A stretch of 64,000 nt of DNA from Streptomyces sp. Ru62. Lineage in GTDB: Bacteria > Actinomycetota > Actinomycetes > Streptomycetales > Streptomycetaceae. A program made the position numbers and the translations under genes. Position 1 is the first letter of the stretch. Each line of letters opens with the position of its first letter. The notes below the pieces were generated by a model, which was not told where the DNA came from, ran no database searches, and was given only the letters and a program-made list of their open reading frames with translations. Below, in pieces: positions 1 to 10,800 of this stretch. The stretch is from positions 62,001 to 126,000 of the forward strand of contig NZ_PQSU01000010.1 of assembly GCF_002920615.1 (NCBI RefSeq), read 5' to 3'.

Positions 1-2
1 AC

Positions 3-683
3 GTGGTCGGCGACTACTTCACCTCGGACTCCGTCCTGCGCGGGCTGTGGCTGACGCTGTGGCTGACCGCGGTCGTGATGGTCCTCGGCTTCGCCCTCGG
101 CACCCTGCTCGCCGCGTTCCGGCTCTCCGCCAACCCCGTGCTGCGGGCGGTCAGCTGGGGATACGTGTGGCTGTTCCGGTCCATCCCGATCCTGGTGCAG
201 CTGCTGCTGTGGTTCAACATCGGGGCGCTGTACCCGCGGGTGTTCGGGGTGAGGACCGTCGACCTGCTCAGCCCGGTCGCCGTCGCGGTCATCGGCCTCA
301 CCCTGCACGAGGCCGCCTACGCCGCCGAGGTCGTCCGCGGCGGCATCCTCTCCGTCGACCGCGGGCAGATCGAGGCCGCCCAGGCACTCGGTCTGAGCCG
401 GTGGCGGCGCTGGCGGCGGATCGTGCTGCCGCAGGCGATGCGCGCCATCGTGCCGCCCGCCGGCAACATGCTGATCGGCACCCTCAAGGGCACCTCGATC
501 GTCAGCGTCATCGCCGTCAACGACCTGTTGTTCTCCGCCCAGTTGATCTACCACCGCACCTATCAGGTGATCCCGCTGCTGATGGTCGCCACCCTCTGGT
601 ACGCCGTCGTCACCACCCTGCTGGGCATCGCCCAGACGTTCGTCGAGAAGCACTACGCGCGCGGTACGGAGAACGCCCGATGA
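3..683 (+). CDS. Amino-acid-type ABC transporter permease (5' end outside window)
   Basis: Inner-membrane permease of the HisM/GlnP family, which pairs with a solute-binding protein and an ATPase to import polar amino acids. About 226 codons are visible with several hydrophobic stretches. The coupling-helix region ([22 protein letters not shown], about residues 121-142) has the EAA-loop pattern G(x9)I(x2)P expected for contact with the ATPase. The first visible in-frame codon is GTG at position 3, but the true start probably lies just upstream, since family members have a few more N-terminal residues. The stop overlaps the next ATG by 4 nt (ATGA), so the genes are translationally coupled. No binding-protein gene is visible; it may lie upstream of the window. 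Confidence 0.9.
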   Translation: MVGDYFTSDSVLRGLWLTLWLTAVVMVLGFALGTLLAAFRLSANPVLRAVSWGYVWLFRSIPILVQLLLWFNIGALYPRVFGVRTVDLLSPVAVAVIGLTLHEAAYAAEVVRGGILSVDRGQIEAAQALGLSRWRRWRRIVLPQAMRAIVPPAGNMLIGTLKGTSIVSVIAVNDLLFSAQLIYHRTYQVIPLLMVATLWYAVVTTLLGIAQTFVEKHYARGTENAR

Positions 684-2440
684 GGCAGCAACTGGTCATC
701 GTCGGAGCCGGGCCGCGGGGGACCGGCCTCCTCGAACGCCTCGCCGCCAACGCGCCCGAGCTGTACGCCGGTCCGGGCCTCGACATCCACCTGGTCGACC
801 CCCACCCGCCCGGTGGCGGGCGCATATGGCGGCAGGCGCAGTCGCCGCTGCTGTGGATGAACTCGCAGGCCGAGGACGTCACCATGTTCACCGACGACAC
901 GGTGGCCATGGCCGGCCCGGTGCGCGAGGGCCCCACCCTTCACGAGTGGGCCCGGCTGGACGGCCGTACCTTCCCCGACCGGCAGCTCCAGGGCCGCTAT
1001 CTGCGCTGGGTGTACGAACGGGCCGTCGCCGACCTGCCCCCGAACGTCACCGTCCACCACCACCCCCACCGCGCCCTCAGGGTCGACGGGCCCCGCGAGG
1101 GCCGCCAGCGGGTGTGGCTGGAGGGCCGTCCGCACCCGCTCCCGGCCGACCTGGTGATCCTGGCGGTAGGTCATCTGGACAGTGAACTCGATGCCGAGCA
1201 GGCCGAGTTGGCCGCCTATGCCCGCGAGCACGGCCTGGTGCACCTGCCGCCCGACTTCACCGCCGACAGCGACCTGTCCGCACTGGCGCCCGGCGAACCC
1301 GTCCTCGTGCGCGGCTTCGGGCTGGCCTTCGTCGACCTGATGGTGCTGCTCACCGAGGGGCGCGGCGGACGGTACGAGGGGGAGACGTACCGTCCCTCGG
1401 GGCGGGAGCCGGTGCTCTACGTCGGCTCCCGGCGCGGGGTGCCGTACCACTCGAAGATCGGCTACGACTGGACCGGCGACCGGCCCCCGCTGCCCCGTTT
1501 CCTCGGCCCGGCCGAGGTGGCGGAGCTGCTGGCCCGGCCCGGGGGCTTCGACTTCCGGCGCGATGTGTGGCCCCTGGTCGAGAAGGAGCTGGGCTTCGCC
1601 CACTACCACCGGCTGTTCACCGCCCACCCCGGGCGTACGGCGATGGCCTGGGCCGACTTCGAGGAGAAGTACGCGGCGGCCGGCGACCCCGCCGAGACCC
1701 GGGCGCTGGTCGCCGCCGCCGTACCGGATCCGGCCGACCGGCTCGACCTCACCGCGCTCGACCACCCCCTGGAGGGCGTGCGGTACGCCTCGCACGACGA
1801 CTTCCAGGACGGGCTCAGGGACTACATCGAGGACGACCTGCGACGCCGCCACGATCCCGCCCACAGCCCGGACCTCGGGGTGTTCCTCGGGCTGCTCTCC
1901 GTCTACGGGCAGCTGGTGCGGCTCGGGGACATCGGGTCCTGGTGGCACGGGTTCTTCAGCTACCTGGCGTCCGGGCCGCCCGGGCCCCGGCTGCGGCAGA
2001 TGCTCGCGCTGTCCCGGGCCGGACTGCTCCGGTTCGTCGGGGCCGGGATGGCCGTCACCGCCGAGGACGGGGTGTTCCGGGCCACCAGCCCCACCGTGCC
2101 GGGCTTCTCCGTCGAGGCCCGGGCGCTGGTGGAGGCGCGGTTGCCCGCGCCCACCGTCCGGCGCGCCCGCGACAGCCTGCTGCGCGAACTGCACGCCGAC
2201 GGCGCCGCCGAGACCCCCGACGGGCTGCTCCGCGTAGACCCCGGCGACGGCCGCGTCCTCGACCGCACCGGACGCCCGCACCCCCGGCGCTTCGCGCTCG
2301 GCCCGTACACCGACACCCGCGCCCCCGGCGCCTTCACCCGCCCCCGCACCGGCGGGCCCGCGTTCCGGCAGAACGACGCGACCGCCCGGGCGGTGCTGGC
2401 CTTCCTCAGCGGCTCACTCGTAAAGGAACTCGCGCGATGA
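680..2440 (+). CDS. FAD/NAD(P)-binding protein (NAD_binding_9 type)
   Basis: 586-residue soluble protein opening with a Rossmann dinucleotide-binding motif ([16 protein letters not shown], residues 5-20), typical of the FAD-NAD(P)-binding family PF13454. It lies between the permease and ATPase genes of one transporter, with 4-nt overlaps on both sides, so its role is very likely tied to the imported compound. It might supply an oxidation step or reduced flavin for the two LLM monooxygenases downstream. The start at 680 is fixed by the ATGA overlap. The in-frame region further upstream is a read-through of the permease gene in another frame. Substrate is unknown; no specific enzyme name can be justified from sequence alone. 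Confidence 0.8.
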   Translation: MRQQLVIVGAGPRGTGLLERLAANAPELYAGPGLDIHLVDPHPPGGGRIWRQAQSPLLWMNSQAEDVTMFTDDTVAMAGPVREGPTLHEWARLDGRTFPDRQLQGRYLRWVYERAVADLPPNVTVHHHPHRALRVDGPREGRQRVWLEGRPHPLPADLVILAVGHLDSELDAEQAELAAYAREHGLVHLPPDFTADSDLSALAPGEPVLVRGFGLAFVDLMVLLTEGRGGRYEGETYRPSGREPVLYVGSRRGVPYHSKIGYDWTGDRPPLPRFLGPAEVAELLARPGGFDFRRDVWPLVEKELGFAHYHRLFTAHPGRTAMAWADFEEKYAAAGDPAETRALVAAAVPDPADRLDLTALDHPLEGVRYASHDDFQDGLRDYIEDDLRRRHDPAHSPDLGVFLGLLSVYGQLVRLGDIGSWWHGFFSYLASGPPGPRLRQMLALSRAGLLRFVGAGMAVTAEDGVFRATSPTVPGFSVEARALVEARLPAPTVRRARDSLLRELHADGAAETPDGLLRVDPGDGRVLDRTGRPHPRRFALGPYTDTRAPGAFTRPRTGGPAFRQNDATARAVLAFLSGSLVKELAR

Positions 2441-3198
2441 GTGTCATGGTCGACATCAGGTCGGTCCACAAGAGCTTCGGCTCGCTCCAGGTGCTCCGGG
2501 GCATCGACCTCCAGGTGCGCGCCGGTGAGGTCACCGTCGTGCTCGGCCCCTCCGGCTCCGGCAAGTCCACGCTGCTGCGCACCGTCAACCACCTGGAGAA
2601 GGTGGACCGGGGCGAGATCAGCGTGGACGGCGCGCTGCTGGGGTACCGGCGGGCCGGGGACAGGCTGTACGAGCTGCCCGAGCGCGAGGTGCTCCGTCAG
2701 AGGACCCGGATCGGGTTCGTCTTCCAGAACTTCAACCTCTTTCCGCACCTCACCGTCCTGGACAACGTCGTCGAGGCGCCGGTGTCCGCGCTGAAGCGGC
2801 CCCGGAAGGCGGCGGTGGAGAGCGCGCACCGGCTGCTGGAACGGGTCGGGCTCGGGGACAAGGCCGACGTCTATCCGCGGCAGCTGTCCGGCGGACAGCA
2901 GCAGCGGGTGGCCATCGCGCGGGCGCTCGCGCTGGAGCCGAAGCTGTTGCTGTTCGACGAGCCGACGTCGGCGCTCGATCCCGAGTTGGTGGGGGAGGTG
3001 CTCGACGTCATCCGGGACCTGGCGGCGCAGGGGACGACGATGATCGTCGTCACGCACGAGATCGCGTTCGCCCGGGAGGTCGCCGACACGGTGGTGTTCA
3101 TGGCCGAAGGACGGATCGTGGAGCGGGGAGCGCCGGACGAGGTGCTGGACGCTCCGCGGGAGGAGCGGACCCGGGCGTTCCTGGCGAAGGTGCTGTGA
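2437..3198 (+). CDS. Amino-acid-type ABC transporter ATP-binding protein
   Basis: 253-residue ATPase of the GlnQ/HisP class that energises the upstream permease. The Walker A motif (GPSGSGKST, about residues 36-44), Q-loop (FVFQNFNLFPHLTVLDNV), ABC signature (LSGGQQQR), Walker B (LLLFDEPTSALDP) and H-loop histidine (VVTHE) are all present and intact. An insert with YELPEREVLRQRTRIGFVFQ before the Q-loop is usual for polar amino-acid importers. The start is set by the ATGA overlap with the FAD protein. It is the third gene of the coupled transporter/oxidoreductase run, followed by a 160-nt gap before the monooxygenases. Confidence 0.93.
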   Translation: MSVMVDIRSVHKSFGSLQVLRGIDLQVRAGEVTVVLGPSGSGKSTLLRTVNHLEKVDRGEISVDGALLGYRRAGDRLYELPEREVLRQRTRIGFVFQNFNLFPHLTVLDNVVEAPVSALKRPRKAAVESAHRLLERVGLGDKADVYPRQLSGGQQQRVAIARALALEPKLLLFDEPTSALDPELVGEVLDVIRDLAAQGTTMIVVTHEIAFAREVADTVVFMAEGRIVERGAPDEVLDAPREERTRAFLAKVL

Positions 3199-3239
3199 GG
3201 GTGGGGGCCGTGGTCGTGGGAGGCGGTGGGTTCGGCACC

Positions 3240-3255
3240 GCCGGCGCGCGCCGGC
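3240..3255. terminator. 16-bp perfect GC palindrome after the ABC ATPase gene
   Basis: The sequence GCCGGCGCGCGCCGGC is a perfect palindrome 42 nt after the ATPase stop. As RNA it would form a very stable short hairpin, without a U tract. It may act as a partial terminator or RNA-stabilising element separating transporter from monooxygenase expression. A chance GC palindrome is possible in such DNA. Confidence 0.3.
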
Positions 3256-3358
3256 GTGGTGGCCCGCCGTCGCGGCGGCAACACATCGTGCGGTGGTGCC
3301 CGGAGTCCTGGGGGCGACGAGGTGCGCGGCGGTGCCCGGGGGCGCGGAGGTGTCCGGT

Positions 3359-4441
3359 ATGAGCAGTCTGCTGCATCTTGCCGCCGCTCTCGATCTGCCC
3401 GGGATTCCCGACGCCGGGGCCTACGTCGAGCTGGCCCGGCTCGCCGAGCGCGGGGGGCTGGACTTCGTGACGCTGGACGACTCCTTCGCGCGGCCGGGGC
3501 CCGACGCGCTCGGCGTCCTGTGCCGGGTGGCGCCCGCGACCCGGCGGATCGGGCTCGTGCCGACGGTCACCACCACGCACACCGAGCCCTTCCAGGTGCA
3601 GGCCGCCGTGGCCACCCTGGACTGGGTCAGCCGGGGACGGGCCGGCTGGCGGATCGACGTGTCCACCACCGAGGGCGAGGCCCGGCTGTTCGGCCGCCGG
3701 CACACCGCACCGGCCGAGGCGCTCTGGCAGGAGGCCGGTGAAGTCGCCGACGTGGCCGCCAGGTCGTGGGACAGCTGGGAGGACGGCGCCGAGATCCGGG
3801 ACGTGGCCACCGGCCGCTTCCTCGACCGGGACCGGCTGCACCGCGTCGACTTCACCGGCACCGCGTTCTCCGTCCGGGGCCCGTCGACCGTGCCCCGGCC
3901 GCCGCAGGGCCACCCCGTCCGCGTGGTCGACGCCACCGACGGCCCCGCCCGCGCGGTCGCCGCCCGGTACGCGGACGTGGCCCTGGTGCGCGTCGCCGCC
4001 CCCGCACAGGCCGCCGGTGTCCGGGACGAACTGCGGGAGCGGGCACGGGCGGCCGGGCGGAACCCGGACGCGCTGCGGGTCCTGGTGAGCCTGCTGGTGG
4101 ACCTCGGCGACGGCGAGCACGCGGCCGAGCCGGGACACGGGGGCGGCGGCCCGCGGCCCACCGGGCGGGGCCCGCTGTACCGGGGCGGCCCGGTCGACCT
4201 CGCGGAGCTGGTCGCCGTCTGGCACGCCGACGGGGTCACCGACGGCTTCCACCTCGTCCCCGTCGAGCCGCGCCGCGATCTGGAGCGGCTGGTCAACGGC
4301 ACGGTGGCGTTGCTCCAGCACCGCGGACAGTTCCGCACCTTCTACCCGGGCAGCACCCTGCGCGAGCACCTGGGCCTGACCCGGCCCGCCAACCAGTACG
4401 CCGTGCCCGGGGCGACGGCCGCGACCGGGGGTGCGTCATGA
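3359..4441 (+). CDS. LLM class flavin-dependent monooxygenase (first of pair)
   Basis: 360-residue luciferase-like TIM-barrel protein, FMNH2-dependent by family. The segment RIGLVPTVTTTHTEPFQVQAAVATLDWVSRGRAGWRIDVST is characteristic of the NtaA/SnaA/DszA branch, which oxidises sulfonates, thioethers, dibenzothiophene-type compounds or nitrilotriacetate. ATG 3359 is chosen because GGAGG lies 8 nt upstream and the N-terminus then matches the family; an earlier in-frame ATG at 3293 lacks a good ribosome site. The protein is shorter than the second copy. Its stop overlaps the next gene by 4 nt. Probably uses FMNH2 from a reductase encoded elsewhere. Confidence 0.85.
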   Translation: MSSLLHLAAALDLPGIPDAGAYVELARLAERGGLDFVTLDDSFARPGPDALGVLCRVAPATRRIGLVPTVTTTHTEPFQVQAAVATLDWVSRGRAGWRIDVSTTEGEARLFGRRHTAPAEALWQEAGEVADVAARSWDSWEDGAEIRDVATGRFLDRDRLHRVDFTGTAFSVRGPSTVPRPPQGHPVRVVDATDGPARAVAARYADVALVRVAAPAQAAGVRDELRERARAAGRNPDALRVLVSLLVDLGDGEHAAEPGHGGGGPRPTGRGPLYRGGPVDLAELVAVWHADGVTDGFHLVPVEPRRDLERLVNGTVALLQHRGQFRTFYPGSTLREHLGLTRPANQYAVPGATAATGGAS

Positions 4442-5742
4442 CCGTACGGCGGCGACTGCATCTGGCGGTCGCGCCCCCGGGGGCCCACGACGCCGAAGGG
4501 ACCGATCCGGTCGTAGCACCCGGTACCGAAGTATGGGCCGGTGCGCCCGTCGGAACGCGGCTCGCGTTCGCCTCCTTCGAGCGGCTCGCCCGCGCCGCCG
4601 AGCGCGGCCTGTTCGACTTCCTCCTGCTCGACGAGGAGCCGCCGCTGCCGGAGCACCGGGGACGGCTGCACGAACTGGACGCGGTGGGCGGCCCGGAACC
4701 GGTCGCCGTGCTGAACGCGCTCGCCGGGGTCACCGCGCGGCTCGGGCTCGCCGCCACCGTGAACGCCGTCTTCGGCGAGCCGTACGACCTCGCCCGCAGG
4801 CTGGCCACCCTCGACCACCTCAGCGCCGGCCGGGCGGGCTGGCGGGTGGCGGTCCCCGCGGACCCCCGCGCGGCGGCGGACGTCCGCTCCGGCGGCTCGC
4901 CCGACCCGTACGGCAGGGCCGCCGAACTCCTCCGCGCGGCGCGCCGGTTGTGGGACTCGTGGAGTCCCGAGGGGGTGCCCCGGCCGTTCGCCCACCGCGG
5001 CCGGCACTTCGACATCGCCGGCGAGTTCGGGCTGCCCCGCTCGCCCCAGGGGCGGCCGGTGGTGATCCAGGCGGGGGAGTCCGAGCGGGCCCGGGAGCTC
5101 GCCGCCGCCTCGGCCGACGTACTGCTCGTCCGGCACGGCCCGCTGGAGGCGGCCCGCTCCCGTTACGCCGACCTCAAGGGACGCCTCGCGGCACACGGCC
5201 GTACCCCGGGTGACCTGAAGGTCATGTGCGGGATCACCGTCGTCCTCGGGGACACCGCGGCGGAGGCGCAGGAACGCGCCGCCGGGATCCGGCGGCAGCG
5301 CATCACCCCGCGGTACGCGCTGTACGCGCTGGAGCGGATCTGGGGGACGGACCTGTCCGGGTACGACCCCGACGGACCGCTCCCGGAGACCGCCCCCCGC
5401 ACCCGGGACGGCCGCACGCGCGCGCTCGCCGAGAAGTGGCGGGCGCTGGCCGGGGAGAAGGGGCTGTCCCTGAGGGAGACGGTGATCGAGGCGAGCGGCC
5501 GGCAGTCCTTCGTCGGCACGCCCGGCACGGTCGCCGACGACCTCGACCGGTACGTCCGGGAGGGGGCCGCCGACGGGTTCGTCCTGGTCCCGCAGGTCCC
5601 GGCCGACGGACTGGAGGAGTTCGTGGACCGGGTGGTGCCGTTGCTCCAGGAGCGCGGCGCGTTCCGCACGGAATACCGGGGCGGCACACTCCGCTCCCAT
5701 CTCGGGCTGTCCTCGCCGGTACCTCCGGCAGGGGAACGCTGA
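4438..5742 (+). CDS. LLM class flavin-dependent monooxygenase (second of pair)
   Basis: 434-residue paralogue of the preceding enzyme, translationally coupled by ATGA. It carries the same barrel signatures (ARLGLAATVNAVFGEPYDLARRLATLDHLSAGRAGWRVAV near residues 100-140; SPQGRPVVIQAGESERARELAAASADVLLV near 200-230), typical of NtaA/SnaA/SoxA monooxygenases acting on N- or S-substituted organics. Two adjacent LLM enzymes beside an amino-acid transporter resemble the B. subtilis yxe operon for S-(2-succino)cysteine breakdown, but the substrate here is inference. Ends 24 nt before the DUF1684 gene. Confidence 0.88.
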   Translation: MTVRRRLHLAVAPPGAHDAEGTDPVVAPGTEVWAGAPVGTRLAFASFERLARAAERGLFDFLLLDEEPPLPEHRGRLHELDAVGGPEPVAVLNALAGVTARLGLAATVNAVFGEPYDLARRLATLDHLSAGRAGWRVAVPADPRAAADVRSGGSPDPYGRAAELLRAARRLWDSWSPEGVPRPFAHRGRHFDIAGEFGLPRSPQGRPVVIQAGESERARELAAASADVLLVRHGPLEAARSRYADLKGRLAAHGRTPGDLKVMCGITVVLGDTAAEAQERAAGIRRQRITPRYALYALERIWGTDLSGYDPDGPLPETAPRTRDGRTRALAEKWRALAGEKGLSLRETVIEASGRQSFVGTPGTVADDLDRYVREGAADGFVLVPQVPADGLEEFVDRVVPLLQERGAFRTEYRGGTLRSHLGLSSPVPPAGER

Positions 5743-5766
5743 TCATCGATGAAAGGAACCGACGGC

Positions 5767-6564
5767 ATGACGACGGACGCGTCCGACGCCTGGAAGCAGT
5801 GGCACGAGCGGCGCGTGGAGCAGGTCTCGGCGCCCTACGGGCCGCTCGCGCTGACCGCGACGCACTGGATCGAGGACTATCCGGATGGTCGAATTCCGGA
5901 CATTCCCGGGAAGTGGGTGGCGGACGAGGGCGGGGTGGTGCTCACCGCCGCCGGGACCGACGGCCTGACCGTGGACGGCCGGCCCTTCGCGGGTGAGGTC
6001 AGGCTGGCCGCCGACCGCGGTCCGGAGGCGCGGGCGCGGGTCGCGCTCGGCGGGAAGCGGCTGGTCGTGCTGGTGCGCGAGGGCGTCTGGGGAGTGCGGG
6101 TGTACGACCCCGGCTCCGCCGCCCGGCAGGCCTTCCGTGGCATCGAGGCCGGGCCCTACGACCCCCGCTGGTCGGTGCCGGGGCGGTTCACGCCGTACGA
6201 GGGCACGCGGACCGTCCGGCTCGGCAACGCGGACGGCCGCGAGCGCGGCTTCGACCTCGCCGGGGAGCTCACCTTCACCCTGGCCGGACAGGAGCGGACG
6301 CTGAAGGTCGCGCGGCAGGGGGACGGGCTGCTGTGGGCGGTGTTCGCCGACGCCACCAGCGGCGACACGAGCTTCCGGTTCCGCTTCCTCTTCTCGCCGG
6401 CCCCGGACGCCGAGGGACGCACGACCGTCGACTTCAACCGCGCCCAGCTCCCGCCGTGCGCCTTCGCCGACCACTTCATCTGCCCCTTCCCGCCCCCCGG
6501 CAACACGCTTGACGTGGCGATCGGGGCGGGGGAGCGCCACCTGAGCGGGCCGCGGTCGGCGTAG
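5767..6564 (+). CDS. DUF1684 domain protein
   Basis: 265-residue protein with the DUF1684 pattern ([27 protein letters not shown] near the N-terminus, [25 protein letters not shown] near the C-terminus). The C-terminal block with conserved Asn-x-Ala and Cys/Pro residues is the family hallmark. No biochemical role is established. ATG 5767 is preferred over ATG 5749 because AAAGGA is 10 nt upstream of it. No signal peptide is evident, so it is probably cytoplasmic. Last gene of the monooxygenase operon, 24 nt downstream; co-transcription suggests a role in processing the imported compound or its product. Confidence 0.85.
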   Translation: MTTDASDAWKQWHERRVEQVSAPYGPLALTATHWIEDYPDGRIPDIPGKWVADEGGVVLTAAGTDGLTVDGRPFAGEVRLAADRGPEARARVALGGKRLVVLVREGVWGVRVYDPGSAARQAFRGIEAGPYDPRWSVPGRFTPYEGTRTVRLGNADGRERGFDLAGELTFTLAGQERTLKVARQGDGLLWAVFADATSGDTSFRFRFLFSPAPDAEGRTTVDFNRAQLPPCAFADHFICPFPPPGNTLDVAIGAGERHLSGPRSA

Positions 6565-6755
6565 CCGGCCTCGGCCGGACGTGTGGGACAGGTCCGACGG
6601 CCGAAAGGCACCCTTGTGCCGACCGGCCGTTCGGCCGAATACTCCCCTTCAGCGCTTGTCAGGGGCATGCATATTCGAATCCGGTCGACCCTGGCTGCGC
6701 CTCACGGGCCCCGACCCCACGCGGGCCCCCGACTTCCCCAGGAGGGAACGAACAA

Positions 6756-7658
6756 GTGAGGATCAAGCGCACCACTCCCCGTGGCGGTACGGCGAGACGG
6801 GTCCGGCTGACCGCCGTGGCCACCGGCTTCCTGGCCGCGGCCGCGTTCGCCGCCCCCACCGCGAACGCCAGCGACGTCCACACGTTCAGCGCCACCCAGC
6901 TCACCAAGGCGAGCGACTCGGTCCGCCAGGCCGACATCCCCGGCACCGCCTGGGCGGTGGACAGCAAGTCCGGCCGCGTCGTCGTCACCGTCGACAGCAC
7001 GGTGTCCCAGGCCGAGATCGCCAAGATCAAGAAGCAGGCCGGCGCCAACGCCGACGCCCTGGTCGTCAAGCACACGCCGGGCAAGTTCAACAAGCTGATC
7101 TCCGGCGGCGACGCCATCTACGCGAGCAGCTGGCGCTGCTCGCTGGGCTTCAACGTCCAGGACTCCAGCGGCAACTACTACTTCCTGACCGCCGGGCACT
7201 GCACCGACGGCGCGGGCACCTGGTGGTCGAACTCCTCCCACAGCACCACGCTCGGCACCACGGCCGGCTCCAGCTTCCCCGGCAACGACTACGGCATCGT
7301 GCGGTACACCAACAGCTCGGTGACCAAGTCCGGTGCCGTGGGCAGCCAGGACATCACCAGCGCGGCCACGCCCTCCGTGGGCACGACCGTCTACCGCCGC
7401 GGGTCCACGACCGGTACGCACAGCGGTCGCGTCACCGCGCTCAACGCCACGGTCAACTACGGCGGCGGCGACATCGTCTCCGGCCTGATCCAGACCACCG
7501 TCTGCGCCGAGCCCGGCGACTCCGGCGGCCCGCTGTACGGCGGCACCACGGCCTACGGTCTGACCTCGGGCGGCAGCGGTGACTGCACCTCCGGCGGCAC
7601 GACGTTCTTCCAGCCGGTCACCGAGGCGCTGAGCGCCTACGGGGTGCACGTCTACTGA
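6756..7658 (+). CDS. Streptogrisin-type secreted serine protease (S1 family)
   Basis: 300-residue prepropeptide protease. Signal peptide about residues 1-38 (ends in PTANA), propeptide 39-114 that acts as folding chaperone/inhibitor, and mature enzyme from Ile115 (ISGGDAIY). The chymotrypsin-like triad is His148 (TAGHC), Asp178 (NDYGIV) and Ser256 (GDSGGP). Cysteines 128/149 and 250/277 fit the two disulfides of streptogrisin B, which it resembles closely across the mature domain. GTG start at 6756 has GGAGGG 10 nt upstream. Stands alone and is followed by a strong hairpin terminator. Expected role is extracellular protein degradation during growth on peptides or development. Confidence 0.95.
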   Translation: MRIKRTTPRGGTARRVRLTAVATGFLAAAAFAAPTANASDVHTFSATQLTKASDSVRQADIPGTAWAVDSKSGRVVVTVDSTVSQAEIAKIKKQAGANADALVVKHTPGKFNKLISGGDAIYASSWRCSLGFNVQDSSGNYYFLTAGHCTDGAGTWWSNSSHSTTLGTTAGSSFPGNDYGIVRYTNSSVTKSGAVGSQDITSAATPSVGTTVYRRGSTTGTHSGRVTALNATVNYGGGDIVSGLIQTTVCAEPGDSGGPLYGGTTAYGLTSGGSGDCTSGGTTFFQPVTEALSAYGVHVY

Positions 7659-7682
7659 CGGCTCACCTCCGCTGACGGACGA

Positions 7683-7728
7683 CACCGGGAAGCCCCCGCG
7701 CGCGCATGCGTACGGGGGCTTCCTGGTG
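7683..7728 (+). terminator. Strong hairpin terminator after the protease gene
   Basis: A 16-bp stem (left arm 7683-7698, right arm 7713-7728, one G.U pair) with a 14-nt loop lies 25 nt after the protease stop. It lacks a long U tract, as usual in Streptomyces. It isolates the protease gene from the SOS-controlled dnaE2 transcript. Confidence 0.85.
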
Positions 7729-7762
7729 CGTTTGCGCAGGTGAGGGCCGCTCGAACGAGTGT

Positions 7763-7776
7763 CGTACACATGTTCG
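7763..7776. promoter_or_regulatory. Probable LexA (SOS) box upstream of dnaE2
   Basis: CGTACACATGTTCG differs at one base from the actinobacterial LexA consensus CGAAC-N4-GTTCG. It lies about 80 nt before the dnaE2 start. A neighbouring half-site TCGAAC begins at 7751. In mycobacteria and Streptomyces dnaE2 is a known LexA target, so position and sequence agree. Confidence 0.65.
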
Positions 7777-7858
7777 GGAATGGAGGTATGGTGGGGGTGG
7801 GGAAACTGGGAACTGATGTTCGAGAGCCGTTCGGGGCTCACGAGTGCGGGAGGTGTGC

Positions 7859-10800
7859 GTGCCGGGCTTCGCGCATCTGCGCACCGTCTCCGGGTTCTCC
7901 CTGCGGTACGGGGCGTCCCACCCGGAGCGGCTGGCCGAGCGTGCCTCCGAGCGGGGGATGGACGCCCTCGCCCTGACCGATCGCGACACCCTCGCCGGGG
8001 CGGTGCGCTTCGCCAAGGCCTGCGCCGGCGTGGGGGTCCGTCCGCTCTTCGGGGTGGACCTGGCGGTGGCGACGGCGGAGTCCGTACGGCGTGACCGGCG
8101 GCGGACGCCGGTGCGCGGAGGCGCCTTCGTGGACGAGTCGGCCCCCCGCGTGACCTTCCTCGCCCGGGACGGCGCCCGTGGGTGGGCCGGTCTGTGCCGG
8201 CTCGTCACCGCGGCGCACGCGGGTGAGGGCACTCCGCTGCTGCCCTGGGCCGGCCAGCACGGCGACGGTCTGGTGGTGCTGCTCGGGCCGGGGTCGGACG
8301 TGGGGCGCGCGCTCGCCGCCGGGCGGCCCGACCGGGCGGCCGAGCTGCTCGTGCCATGGCGCGAGATCCACGGCGACGCGCTGCGGCTGGAGGCCGTCTG
8401 GCACGGCCGGACCGGCACGGGGGACGGTTCCCTGCGGCTGGCGGCCCGCACCGTCGGGTTCGCCGCCGAGCAGGGGGTGCGGCCGGTGCTCAGCAACGCC
8501 GTCCGCTATGCCGATCCCGGGACGGGGCCGGTCGCCGATGTGCTGGACGCCGCGCGGCGGCTGGTGCCGATCGACCCCCGGGGGGGGCTGGACTCCGGCG
8601 AGGCGTGGCTGAAGGACGCGCAGACCATGCTGGGCGTCGCCGAGCGGGTCGTGGAGGCCGCCGGGTTCCGGCGGGACACCGCCCACCGGCTGCTGGAGCA
8701 GACCCTGGCGACGGCCGCCGAGTGCCGCGTCGACCCCGAGGGCGACCTCGGCATCGGCACCGTCCACTTCCCCGAGGCGCACCTCGTCGGTGCCGGCCGG
8801 CGCACCGCGCAGCGGGCGCTCGCCTCCCGGGCGGCGGAGGGGATGCTGCGGCTCGGGTACGGCGGGCGGCGCGCGTACTGGGAGCGGATGCACCAGGAGC
8901 TGGACATCATCGCCCACCACGGCTTCGCCTCCTACTTCCTGACGGTGGCCCAGGTGGTCGACGACGTCCGGGAGATGGGGATCCGGGTGGCCGCCCGCGG
9001 CTCCGGGGCCGGGTCGCTCGTCAACCATCTGCTCGGCATCGCGCACGCCGACCCGGTCGAGCACGGGCTGCTGATGGAACGCTTCCTGTCCAAGGAGCGG
9101 GTGGTGCTGCCGGACATCGACATCGACGTGGAGTCCGCGCGCCGGCTGGAGGTCTACCGGGCGATCATCAGCCGGTTCGGCACCGAGCGGGTCGCCACCG
9201 TCTCCATGCCGGAGACCTACCGGGTCCGGCACGCGATCCGGGACGTGGGCGCCGCGCTGTCCATGGACCCGGCCGAGATCGACCGGATCGCCAAGTCCTT
9301 CCCGCACATCCGGGCGCGCGACGCCCGCGCGGCGCTGGAGGAGTTGCCCGAGCTGAAGCGGCTGGCGAGGGAGCTTCAGCGGGAGGGGGAGAAGTACGGC
9401 AGGCTGTGGGAGCTGGTCGAGGCGCTCGACGCGCTTCCGCGCGGGATCGCCATGCACCCGTGCGGGGTGCTGCTGTCGGACGCCTCCCTGCTCGCCCGTA
9501 CGCCCGTGGTGCCGACCAGCGGTGAGGGCCTGCCCATGTCGCAGTTCGACAAGGAGGACGTGGAGGACCTCGGGCTGCTCAAGCTGGACGTGCTGGGCGT
9601 GCGGATGCAGTCGGCGATGGCACACGCGGTCGCCGAGGTGGAGCGGGTGAGCGGGGAGCGGATCGACCTGGACGCGGTGCCCCCGGGGGACCCGGAGACC
9701 TACCGGCTGATCCGGTCCACCGAGACCCTGGGGTGCTTCCAGATCGAGTCGCCCGGGCAGCGGGACCTGGTGGGGCGGCTCCAGCCCGCCGGCTTCCACG
9801 ACCTGGTCGTCGACATCTCGCTGTTCCGGCCCGGCCCGGTCGCCGCCGACATGGTGCGGCCGTTCATCGAGGCGCGGCACGGGCGGGCGCCGGTGCGCTA
9901 CCCGCACCCGGACCTGGAGGAGCCGCTGAAGGGGACGTACGGGGTCGTCGTCTTCCACGAGCAGATCATCGACATCGTCTCCATCATGACCGGCTGCGGG
10001 CGCGGCGAGGCCGACCGGGTGCGGCGGGGGCTGTCCGACCCGGAGTCGCAGGGGCGGATCAGGGTGTGGTTCGCCCAGCAGGCGGCGGCCAAGGGGTACG
10101 ACGCGGAGACGATCCGGCGGACCTGGGAGATCGTGGAGGCCTTCGGGTCCTACGGCTTCTGCAAGGCGCACGCCGTCGCCTTCGCCGTACCCACCTACCA
10201 GTCGGCGTGGCTGAAGGCCCATCACCCCGCCGCCTTCTACGCCGGGCTGCTCACGCACGACCCCGGGATGTACCCGAAGCGGCTGCTGCTGGCCGACGCG
10301 CGGCGGCGCGGGGTGCCGATCCTGCCGCTGGACGTGAACGTCTCCGGGGTCGCACACAGGATCGAACTGGTGTCTGAATCACCGGTGGTGTGGGGGCTGC
10401 GGCTCGCGCTCTCCGACGTCCACGGCATCAGCGAGGCCGAGGCGAGGCGGATCGCGGACGGGCAGCCGTACTCCTCGCTGGTGGACTTCTGGGAGCGGGC
10501 CCGGCCCAGCCGGCCGCTCGCCGGGCGGCTCGCGCAGGTGGGTGCGCTGGACGCCTTCGGCGCCAACCGGCGTGATCTGCAACTGCACCTGACCGAGCTG
10601 CACCGTGGCGCCCGGGGCGGTGGCGGTGGCCAACTGCCGCTGGCCGGCGGACGGAAGACCGCGCCGGCCGGGCTGCCGGACCTGACCTCGGCGGAGCGGC
10701 TCAGCGCCGAGCTGGGCGTGCTGTCCATGGACGCCTCGCGCAATCTGATGGACGACCACCGGGAGTTCCTGACGGAGCTGGGCGTGGTCTCCGCGCGCCG

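Noticed and set aside
653..2281. Long minus-strand ORF opposite the FAD protein gene
   Set aside because: It is the antisense shadow of a well-supported gene; high GC keeps several frames open. Its product is Gly/Pro/Arg-rich and shows no domain.
6650..6700. Consensus -35/-10 promoter for the protease gene
   Set aside because: TTGTCA is present at 6656, but the A/T-rich TATTCG lies only about 10 nt later, too close for a standard promoter.
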